A program made the position numbers and the translations under genes. 5,418 bases of DNA from W11650 sp963545585 (GTDB taxonomy: Bacteria; Bacillota; Clostridia; Lachnospirales; Vallitaleaceae): the NCBI GenBank assembly GCA_963545585.1, contig CAUUKX010000121.1, positions 1-5,418 on the forward strand, in the 5' to 3' direction. The notes below the pieces were generated by a model. The model had not been told where the DNA came from. It ran no database searches and saw only the letters and a program-made list of their open reading frames with translations. This document shows positions 1 through 4,663 of the stretch, piece after piece. Position 1 is the first letter of the stretch, and each line of letters begins with the position of its first letter.

Positions 1-18
1 GCGAGCCGAAAAAGAAAA

Positions 19-441
19 ATGCAAATAATCGAAACAAAAACAAGTAAAGAAACGCAGGATTTAGGCCGCAAGCTGGCGGAAAGCGCCCAGAGGGGGGCAG
101 TATTTGCCTTGGTGGGAGATTTGGGCGTGGGCAAAACGGTTTTCAGTCAGGGTTTTGCGGAAGGTTTGGGGATTAAGGAGCCGGTGTCATCACCGACCTT
201 TACGCTGGTCAATGAGTATCATCAGGGGCGGCTGCCGTTTTTTCATTTTGATGTCTACCGATTGGAAGAAGCGGAGGAGCTGGAGACGATTGGCTTTGAG
301 GAATATGTTTATGGCCGAGGCGTCACCCTGATTGAATGGGCGGATCGTTTTTCTGAATTGCTGCCGGCGCAGACGGTATGGATTAGGATAGAAAAGGACT
401 ATGCTCAGGGCGAGGACTACCGCCGGATAATAATTGATTAG
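19..441 (+). CDS. tsaE: tRNA N6-threonylcarbamoyladenosine biosynthesis ATPase TsaE
   Basis: TsaE is a small P-loop ATPase that works in the cytoplasm with TsaB and TsaD to move threonylcarbamoyl onto A37 of ANN-decoding tRNAs. The 140-residue product matches the family's usual length. Visible motifs in order: Walker A GDLGVGKT (residues 33-40), the family block VSSPTFTLVNEY (56-67), HFDVYRL (76-82), an IGFEEY segment (91-96) and LIEWADR (104-110). The ATG at 19 gives the normal N-terminus, but its upstream Shine-Dalgarno is weak (AAAGAAAA) and the frame stays open to the window's left edge, so an earlier start cannot be excluded. In many Firmicutes tsaB, rimI or tsaD follows directly. Here none does; the next gene is convergent, so tsaE probably ends its transcription unit. 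The family call is very secure. Confidence 0.96.
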   Translation: MQIIETKTSKETQDLGRKLAESAQRGAVFALVGDLGVGKTVFSQGFAEGLGIKEPVSSPTFTLVNEYHQGRLPFFHFDVYRLEEAEELETIGFEEYVYGRGVTLIEWADRFSELLPAQTVWIRIEKDYAQGEDYRRIIID

Positions 442-523
442 ACGGTGTCACACTGTGTGTAATTGGGCGGAAAAATTTCGAAACAGGCACAGCGAAAGGA
501 CGTTTCGGCTGAAAAATCAGGAT

Positions 524-556
524 AAAAAATCCGGCGCAAATTAATCTTACGCCGGA
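524..556 (-). terminator. Intrinsic terminator of the rhodanese lipoprotein gene
   Basis: Read on the minus strand, a perfect 7-base-pair GC-rich stem (TCCGGCG at 556-550 with CGCCGGA at 536-530) encloses a 13-base loop and is followed at once by six T (529-524). It lies about 75 bases past the stop codon of the minus-strand gene. On the plus strand the same stem is followed by AAAATGTTTGATTTT, a poor U tract, so it should be weak at best for transcripts coming from tsaE. No other good plus-strand terminator is visible in 442-523; an imperfect stem at about 491-510 has no T run. Confidence 0.8.
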
Positions 557-630
557 AAATGTTTGATTTTGCTATTAACTGCCAGATGAAACTTGATTTT
601 CAGCAAAAAATAAGAAAAATAAATTGTCTG

Positions 631-1074
631 TTATTTAACAAGCTCATAAGGCCAAGTGTTAAGGCCGCCAAAATCATAAACGTTTTGATAGCCAATTTTC
701 AGCAGCTTATTAGCGGCGGTTCTGCTTCGGTTGCCGCTGCGGCAGTGAATCAGCAAAATGGCATCCTTATTTGGCAGTTCGGCTGGTGCTTCGTCACCGA
801 TAGTTTCATTCGGAACTAAAACGGCATCAGCGATATGGCCCTCGGCGTATTCCGCCGCAGTGCGGACATCGACGATTACGACATCCTGCTCATCCATCAT
901 TTTTTTGGCTTCTTCAGCCGAAATTTTATGGTATTCGGCGGTTTTGGCAGTCTGATCGCTGCTTGCTGGTGCGGAGTCATTTGCCGCGGAACGGTTGCCG
1001 GAGTTATTATCCTGCGCAGATTGGCAGGCGCTGAACAGCAACACGGCCATCAGCAGTAAAATATTTTTTTTCAT
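631..1074 (-). CDS. Rhodanese-like domain lipoprotein, exported
   Basis: This predicted 147-residue lipoprotein carries a single rhodanese domain. Residues 1-17 form a lipoprotein signal: MKKN, a hydrophobic run, then LFSAC with the lipidation cysteine at 17. Phenylalanine at the -3 position is less usual than Leu, Val or Ile. A linker rich in Ser, Ala, Asn and Asp (18-46) leads to the domain (about 48-147), with VIVDVRTAAEYAEGHI (66-81) and the active-site loop HCRSGNRS (110-117), whose Cys111 would carry the persulfide. The product should sit on the outer face of the membrane; the sulfur donor and acceptor are unknown, and a transfer role is inferred from the family only. The ATG at 1074 is chosen over that at 1125 because it starts the signal peptide and follows AAAGGA (1086-1081) at good spacing. 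The gene appears monocistronic, with its own promoter and terminator. Confidence 0.9.
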   Translation of the reverse strand: MKKNILLLMAVLLFSACQSAQDNNSGNRSAANDSAPASSDQTAKTAEYHKISAEEAKKMMDEQDVVIVDVRTAAEYAEGHIADAVLVPNETIGDEAPAELPNKDAILLIHCRSGNRSRTAANKLLKIGYQNVYDFGGLNTWPYELVK

Positions 1075-1219
1075 GATGATTCCTTTCTTTTTCGCAGACA
1101 GAGCATGTTTTTGAGGCAAAAGCACGGTCTGCGATAGGGTTGATTGATTCGTGTCAGCCTATGATTTTTCATAGGAAAACACGGAAACTACGTTGCCTTC
1201 CTCAGTCAAAGAAGGCTGA
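1075..1219 (-). promoter_or_regulatory. Long leader of the rhodanese gene with competing hairpins
   Basis: The predicted transcript start (about 1219) leaves a leader of roughly 145 bases with no gene. Inverted repeats in it: CTCAG 1201-1205 with CTGAG 1216-1220; GCCTTC 1195-1200 with GAAGGC 1211-1216; CCTATGA 1158-1164 with TCATAGG 1169-1175 around a four-T loop (AAAA in the RNA), extended by CGTGT 1150-1154 with ACACG 1179-1183; and CGCAGAC 1093-1099 with GTCTGCG 1127-1133, which ends seven bases before the Shine-Dalgarno. TCAGCCT (1154-1160) can also pair with AGGCTGA (1213-1219), which competes with the first three. None is followed by a T run, so a transcription terminator is unlikely. 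I could not match it to a riboswitch class I know. A regulatory role is inference. Confidence 0.4.
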
Positions 1220-1225
1220 GTCTAT

Positions 1226-1253
1226 AGTATACCAAGGTGGGGTGAAAAAGCAA
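1226..1253 (-). promoter_or_regulatory. Sigma-A-type promoter for the rhodanese lipoprotein gene
   Basis: On the minus strand TTGCTT (1253-1248) and TATACT (1231-1226) are separated by 16 bases, close to the housekeeping consensus TTGACA-17-TATAAT. Transcription would start near 1219. The AT-rich stretch at 1254-1334 lies just upstream of the -35 box. Confidence 0.6.
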
Positions 1254-1334
1254 TCTTTTTATGCAAGTTTAATAATTATATCAATATTTTTATATAAAAT
1301 TTGCAAAAGAAAAAATATATAAGAATTCTTTAAG
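1254..1334. other. AT-rich stretch between the two divergent promoters
   Basis: This part of the gene-free region 1075-1453 is far richer in A and T than its surroundings and holds no credible reading frame. It lies upstream of both the rhodanese promoter and the pyrH promoter, so it could act as an UP-like element for one or both. An imperfect inverted repeat (TGCAAGTTT 1262-1270 with AAATTTGCA 1297-1305, one G-U pair) and the palindrome AAGAATTCTT (1321-1330) occur here, but such matches are common in AT-rich DNA. Confidence 0.35.
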
Positions 1335-1363
1335 TTGATAAATCGGTTGGAATCTGGTATCAT
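1335..1363 (+). promoter_or_regulatory. Extended -10 sigma-A promoter for pyrH
   Basis: TTGATA (1335-1340) and TATCAT (1358-1363) are exactly 17 bases apart, and TGG precedes the -10 box as in extended -10 promoters. The start point would be near 1370, leaving a leader of about 84 bases before the pyrH ATG. This suggests that pyrH and the genes after it are transcribed from here and not from an upstream rpsB-tsf unit. Confidence 0.7.
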
Positions 1364-1385
1364 AAAGAAGAAAGTGTTGCTATTC

Positions 1386-1409
1386 TGGCGGATTATTCGT
1401 AATTCGCTG
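1386..1409 (+). promoter_or_regulatory. Hairpin with UUCG loop in the pyrH leader
   Basis: GCGGATTA (1388-1395) pairs with TAATTCGC (1400-1407) in an eight-pair stem containing one G-U pair, closed by the tetraloop UUCG; two further G-U pairs could extend it. It lies about 16 bases after the predicted transcript start and about 45 bases before the pyrH start codon. No T run follows, so it is not a terminator. It could stabilise the transcript's 5' end or bind a factor; either is inference. Confidence 0.35.
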
Positions 1410-1453
1410 AAATACAAAATAACGGGACTTTGATAACGTCATAAGGAGGGCTT

Positions 1454-2161
1454 ATGTTAAAATATAAAAGAGTGCTGCTCAAGCTGAGCGGCGAAACCCT
1501 GTCTGGCGGAAATACTGGTAAGTTTGACGAGGCGGCGGCTTTCAAGGTGGCTGAACAGGTCAAAAAGGCGGCTGATGAGGGCTTGCAGATAGGGATTGTC
1601 ATCGGCGGCGGCAATTTTTGGCGGGGGCGCAGCAGTGAAAACATGGATCGGTGCAAGGCAGATGCCATTGGGATGATGGCAACGGTGATGAATTGCCTGT
1701 ACGCAGCGGCGGTATTTCAGATGGCAGGCTTAGAGAGCATAGTCATGACACCGTTTCCGGTCGGCACGTTTACGGAAGTTTACTCGAAGGATGCGATGCT
1801 GGATTATTTCAATAAAGGAAAAATCATTTTCTTTGCTGGCGGCACCGGTCATTCTTATTTTTCGACCGATACGGCGGCGGCGCTGCGGGCAATTCAAATG
1901 AAGGCGGATATGATTTTACTGGCTAAAAATATTGACGGTGTGTATGACAAAGACCCCAATCAGTACCCGGATGCGGTTCGCTACGACCGGCTGACGGTTT
2001 CAGAGGTAGTAAAAAAAGGCTTAAAAGTCATGGATATCACAGCGGCGCAGCTTTGTCTGGAAAATAAAATGCCGATGTCGGTCTTTTTCTTCGGCGGGGA
2101 GAATGCGATTTTAAAGGCGGTTAGTGGCAGTGGCGACGGAACTTTTATTGCGGCTGAGTAG
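1454..2161 (+). CDS. pyrH: UMP kinase (uridylate kinase)
   Basis: PyrH phosphorylates UMP to UDP with ATP in the cytoplasm, a step shared by all pyrimidine nucleotide synthesis; bacterial enzymes of this amino-acid-kinase family are typically hexamers regulated by UTP and GTP. The 235 residues are the usual length. Visible: KLSGE (10-14, phosphate binding), IGGGNFWRG (50-58), MDR..AD (64-70), FAGGTGHSYFSTDTAAALRA (127-146) and KNIDGVYDKDP (158-168). The central part TPFPVGTFTEVYSKDA (99-114) differs from the common form with a RRAIRHLEKGR segment and resembles the variant I associate with Lachnospiraceae-type clostridia. The start is supported by AAGGAGGG (1443-1450). Its own promoter lies upstream, whereas in many bacteria tsf directly precedes it. 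frr follows after 170 bases. Confidence is very high. Confidence 0.96.
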   Translation: MLKYKRVLLKLSGETLSGGNTGKFDEAAAFKVAEQVKKAADEGLQIGIVIGGGNFWRGRSSENMDRCKADAIGMMATVMNCLYAAAVFQMAGLESIVMTPFPVGTFTEVYSKDAMLDYFNKGKIIFFAGGTGHSYFSTDTAAALRAIQMKADMILLAKNIDGVYDKDPNQYPDAVRYDRLTVSEVVKKGLKVMDITAAQLCLENKMPMSVFFFGGENAILKAVSGSGDGTFIAAE

Positions 2162-2200
2162 TGCGTTTGCGGATTGAGCCGGAGCAGCCAATCATGAGCA

Positions 2201-2270
2201 GCAGTCAAAATCAAAATAATGAAAACAACAGCAGATAATAATTTTTGACTGCGGATTTGACCGGCAGTCA
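2201..2270 (+). repeat. Inverted repeats in the pyrH-frr spacer
   Basis: GCAGTCAAAA (2201-2210) is a perfect 10-base inverted match to TTTTGACTGC (2243-2252), with a 32-base loop. The right arm can instead pair with a third copy downstream (TGACTGC 2246-2252 with GCAGTCA 2264-2270, 11-base loop), so two hairpins compete for one arm. Neither has a T run after it. The rest of spacer 2162-2331 holds the 12-base palindrome TCCTTTAAAGGA (2280-2291) and the frr Shine-Dalgarno. I see no convincing promoter, so frr is probably cotranscribed with pyrH, and the structure may tune frr expression or message processing. Confidence 0.45.
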
Positions 2271-2331
2271 GAAGCCGAATCCTTTAAAGGAAACAGAGCC
2301 AACGACAAGATAATAATAACGGAGGAGAAAA

Positions 2332-2886
2332 ATGGATAGTTCAGTAAAAGTTTATCAGGAAAAGATGACCAAGACAGTGAGTGTTTTAAAAGAGGAATTT
2401 AACGCAGTTCGAGCCGGGAGAGCCAATCCGCATATTTTGGATAAGATTACGGTTGATTATTACGGACAGGCAACTCCGTTGCAGCAGGTCGGCAATATTA
2501 CCGTGCCGGAGGCAAGAATGATTCAAATTCAGCCGTGGGATGCCAGCGTCATCAAAGCGATTGAAAAGGCAATCAATATGTCCGATATCGGTATTACGCC
2601 GTCCAGTGACGGCAAAGTCATTCGCTTGGTATTTCCGGAACTGACCGAAGAAAAGAGAAAGGAACTGACCAAAAAGGTGAAGCATTTAGGCGAAGAGGCG
2701 AAGGTCGCCGTTCGCAATATCCGCCGTGATGCAGTGCAGGATTTTAAAAAGCAGGAACAGGACAAGCTTTTGACTGAGGATGACCTGAAAGATTTGGAAA
2801 CCGAGATTCAGGAGTTGACGGATAAGTTTGTGAAAGAGATTGACAAAGCGGTGGAAGAAAAAACCAAGGAGATCATGACAGTTTAA
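2332..2886 (+). CDS. frr: Ribosome recycling factor
   Basis: The product works with EF-G to split the post-termination ribosome so that subunits return to initiation. At 184 residues it is within one residue of the usual length and aligns in memory over its whole span: N-terminal helix, VRAGRANP (26-33), VDYYGQATPLQQVGNI (41-56), the domain II region with PEARMI..QPWD, SDGKVIRLVFPELTEEKRKEL, and the third long helix with VRNIRRDA (127-134). Arg132 corresponds to the arginine reported as critical in the E. coli protein. Helices I and III are strongly charged, as expected for the three-helix bundle. The start is fixed by GGAGGAG (2321-2327), four bases before the ATG. uppS follows closely, its proposed start lying 45 bases after the frr stop. 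There is nothing unusual in the protein. Confidence 0.97.
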   Translation: MDSSVKVYQEKMTKTVSVLKEEFNAVRAGRANPHILDKITVDYYGQATPLQQVGNITVPEARMIQIQPWDASVIKAIEKAINMSDIGITPSSDGKVIRLVFPELTEEKRKELTKKVKHLGEEAKVAVRNIRRDAVQDFKKQEQDKLLTEDDLKDLETEIQELTDKFVKEIDKAVEEKTKEIMTV

Positions 2887-2931
2887 GCGCAGTCAAAGAA
2901 TAAAATGATTCAGTCAATGAAGGGTATAAAA

Positions 2932-3618
2932 ATGGAAGACCTGCAGCATATTGCAATTATTATGGACGGAAACCGGCGCTGGGCAAGGAAAAGGCTCATG
3001 CCGCAAACACTTGGTCATCAAAAGGGAGCGGAAACTCTGGAAAAAATCAGCCGGCTGGTGTGGGACAAGGGAATTCGCTATCTGACGGTTTATGCTTTTT
3101 CCACTGAAAACTGGAAACGCTCGGCTAAGGAAGTGGAGTATATCATGGACTTGGCGCGGAAGTTTTTAAAGACCAGCATTCGTGATGCGACTCAAAACAA
3201 TATGCGGGTCAGGGTGATTGGCAATAAAAAGGGCTTGGCCGAGGATATTCAGGTGCAAATTGAGGAATTGGAGCGGGCGACGGCTGGTTTTACTGGTTTA
3301 AATTTGCAGATTGCTTTAAACTACGGTGGTCGGGATGAGATCATCCGGGCCGCAGAGAGGCTTTTGCAGGCGGGCCGGACAGCGGAAAACCTGACAGAAG
3401 AAGCCTTTGCCAGTTATTTAGACACGGCCGGGATTCCCGATCCGGAATTGCTGATCCGAACGGGCGGGGAAAGCCGGCTCAGTAATTATTTACTGTGGCA
3501 GGCGGCTTACAGTGAAATTTATGTGACCGATGTTTTTTGGCCGGACTTCGGGGAAACGGAGCTGGATCGGGCGATTGGTTATTATCAGACCAGAAACCGC
3601 CGGTTCGGAGGAGAATAA
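2932..3618 (+). CDS. uppS: Undecaprenyl diphosphate synthase (cis-prenyltransferase)
   Basis: UppS adds eight isopentenyl units in cis to farnesyl diphosphate, making the C55 carrier for peptidoglycan and other wall polymers; it acts at the inner face of the membrane. Family blocks: HIAIIMDGNRRWARKR (residues 6-21, with catalytic Asp12 and the conserved Trp17), GHQKGAE (28-34), LTVYAFSTENWKRS (51-64), LNYGGRDEI (129-137), LIRTGGESRLSNYLLWQ (174-190) and TDVFWPDF (199-206). The first block has NRR where NGR is the commonest form. I chose the ATG at 2932 because GAAGGG (2919-2924) precedes it at good spacing and the protein then begins just before HIAIIMDGN, as usual. ATGs at 2905 and 2917 are in frame but lack a good Shine-Dalgarno. 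The stop is one base before cdsA, suggesting translational coupling. Confidence 0.95.
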   Translation: MEDLQHIAIIMDGNRRWARKRLMPQTLGHQKGAETLEKISRLVWDKGIRYLTVYAFSTENWKRSAKEVEYIMDLARKFLKTSIRDATQNNMRVRVIGNKKGLAEDIQVQIEELERATAGFTGLNLQIALNYGGRDEIIRAAERLLQAGRTAENLTEEAFASYLDTAGIPDPELLIRTGGESRLSNYLLWQAAYSEIYVTDVFWPDFGETELDRAIGYYQTRNRRFGGE

Positions 3619-3619
3619 A

Positions 3620-4438
3620 ATGAAACAGAGAGTGCTGTCGGCTGTGGTAGCGCTGCCGCTGGTGGTGGCGGCGATTTATTTCGGGGGGCTTTCTTTATTT
3701 TTATTGCTGGGCGCAGCGGTGATGGTCGGTATTTTTGAATTTAACCGCGCTTTTGGTTATGAGGATAAAAAGCTGCTGCTGAGCATGACGATGCTGGCGG
3801 CGGCGGTTTATATTTTTTTGTTTTATATTAATAAGGTTGGGATGGCGCAGACGGTTTTCGGCTTTATGCTGATGACGGAATTAGCGGCGTATGTCCTTTT
3901 GTATCCGAAATTACAGCTGCGGCAGGTGTTCATTAATATTGTTGGCTTTTTGTATATTCCCTATATGCTGACCCATGTTTTGCTGATTCGACAAAATCTG
4001 GTGCATGGTAAGGTTTTGATTTGGCTGGTTGTCTTGATTGCCTTTGGCAGTGATAGTTTTGCATATTTTACCGGGGTAACGCTGGGGCGGCATAAATTAG
4101 CGCCGATTTTAAGCCCGAAAAAAACAATAGAGGGAGCGCTGGGCGGTATTGTAGGAAGTATGCTGATTTGCCTTTCCTATGGTCTTTTTTTGGAATGGCG
4201 CGGTTATTTTACTCTGCCGGGTGTGGCCTATGTCAGCTTGGCGTTGTTAGGTGTTTTAGGCTCGCTTTTTTCTCAAATTGGCGATTTGGTTGGCTCGGCG
4301 ATTAAGCGGGAAACGGGCATCAAAGACTTTGGCCGGCTGATTCCGGGGCATGGCGGGATACTCGATCGGCTCGACAGTATTTTATTTGTCGCACCCTTTG
4401 TCTATTATTTTATGCTGCTTTTGCACCGCTGGAATTAA
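3620..4438 (+). CDS. cdsA: Phosphatidate cytidylyltransferase (CDP-diacylglycerol synthase)
   Basis: CdsA converts phosphatidic acid and CTP to CDP-diacylglycerol, the precursor of phosphatidylglycerol, cardiolipin and other phospholipids. The 272-residue integral membrane protein has many hydrophobic segments (for example about 5-39, 52-70, 79-95, 103-123, 132-152, 173-192 and 201-220). The conserved block GSDSFAYFTG (143-152) with LGRHK and SPKKTIEG (165-172) is present, and the full CDP-alcohol family signature runs from 226 to 252: SAIKRETG, KD, then PGHGGILDRLD. The frame is open back to an ATG at 3530 inside uppS, but the ATG at 3620 is the real start: the Shine-Dalgarno GGAGGAG (3607-3613) lies in the end of uppS and the protein then begins MKQRVLSA as usual. 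In many bacteria dxr follows; here a 225-base spacer leads to rseP. Confidence 0.95.
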   Translation: MKQRVLSAVVALPLVVAAIYFGGLSLFLLLGAAVMVGIFEFNRAFGYEDKKLLLSMTMLAAAVYIFLFYINKVGMAQTVFGFMLMTELAAYVLLYPKLQLRQVFINIVGFLYIPYMLTHVLLIRQNLVHGKVLIWLVVLIAFGSDSFAYFTGVTLGRHKLAPILSPKKTIEGALGGIVGSMLICLSYGLFLEWRGYFTLPGVAYVSLALLGVLGSLFSQIGDLVGSAIKRETGIKDFGRLIPGHGGILDRLDSILFVAPFVYYFMLLLHRWN

Positions 4439-4663
4439 ATAGTCTGCCGGGGAAAGTGCTTGGCGGCTTGGTAAAACAGGGCTGCGGTGTAAGTGCCATT
4501 ATCTTTGGTGCGGTAAGATTTGATTTGCGGTGTTTTTGGCTGACTGCACTCTATGAGAAAAAGCGGCTTCGGTGGTTTGCGGCAAATCATTTAGCGCAGA
4601 AAATTAAGCTTTGACCAGAAAATCAGTTAGAATACGAAAATAAGAAAAGAAAGAAGGAATTTT
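4439..4663 (+). other. cdsA-rseP spacer, where dxr is usually found
   Basis: I recognise no gene here. A plus frame without stops runs from inside the end of cdsA to TGA at 4612-4614. It has no ATG; the first GTG (4456) would give 52 residues, and they do not resemble Dxr. On the minus strand a 51-residue frame with ATG at 4590 ends at TAA (4437-4435) overlapping the cdsA stop; it includes NGTYTAALFYQAAKHFPRQ but has no Shine-Dalgarno. TGATTTGC (4521-4528) and GCAAATCA (4582-4589) are inverted. TTGACC (4611-4616) could be a -35 box, but the -10 candidate TACGAA (4633-4638) is poor. AGAAGGA (4652-4658) is the rseP ribosome site. No terminator is visible, so read-through from cdsA is likely. 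Confidence 0.5.

Noticed and set aside
559..819. Plus-strand open frame of 86 codons
   Set aside because: It lies antisense to the rhodanese gene, has no recognisable protein features, and that gene's reading frame has clear motifs.
1075..1125. Earlier ATG at 1125 for the rhodanese lipoprotein
   Set aside because: It would bury the signal peptide behind a charged extension; the ATG at 1074 has the Shine-Dalgarno and a typical MKKN start.
1195..1220. Pseudoknot formed by CTCAG/CTGAG and CCTTC/GAAGG together
   Set aside because: The two stems would need zero-length connecting loops, which is sterically implausible; they are better read as alternatives.
1140..1322. Plus-strand open frame of 60 codons in the divergent control region
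   Set aside because: It overlaps the rhodanese leader and promoter, has no Shine-Dalgarno site and a composition that just follows the AT-rich DNA.
1321..1330. Perfect palindrome AAGAATTCTT as an operator
   Set aside because: It is short, AT-rich and has no second copy near either promoter.
2194..2238. Tiny 14-codon frame (MSSSQNQNNENNSR) after pyrH
   Set aside because: A GGAG lies upstream, but the peptide is low complexity and covers the left arm and loop of the inverted repeat; chance is the simpler explanation.
1203..2900. Eleven-base repeat CAGTCAAAGAA at 1203-1213 and 2890-2900
   Set aside because: A few repeated 11-base words are expected by chance in 5.4 kb, so this match alone carries no weight.
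2905..2931. Earlier in-frame ATGs (2905, 2917) for uppS
   Set aside because: They lack a good ribosome site, and GAAGGG is properly placed for the ATG at 2932.
3530..3619. Earlier ATG at 3530 for cdsA, overlapping uppS by 89 bases
   Set aside because: The GGAGGAG site and the family's normal N-terminus both support the ATG at 3620.
4439..4663. Possible dxr remnant in the cdsA-rseP spacer
   Set aside because: I read the longest open frame of each strand and saw nothing resembling Dxr motifs, so the gap is not evidently a decayed dxr.
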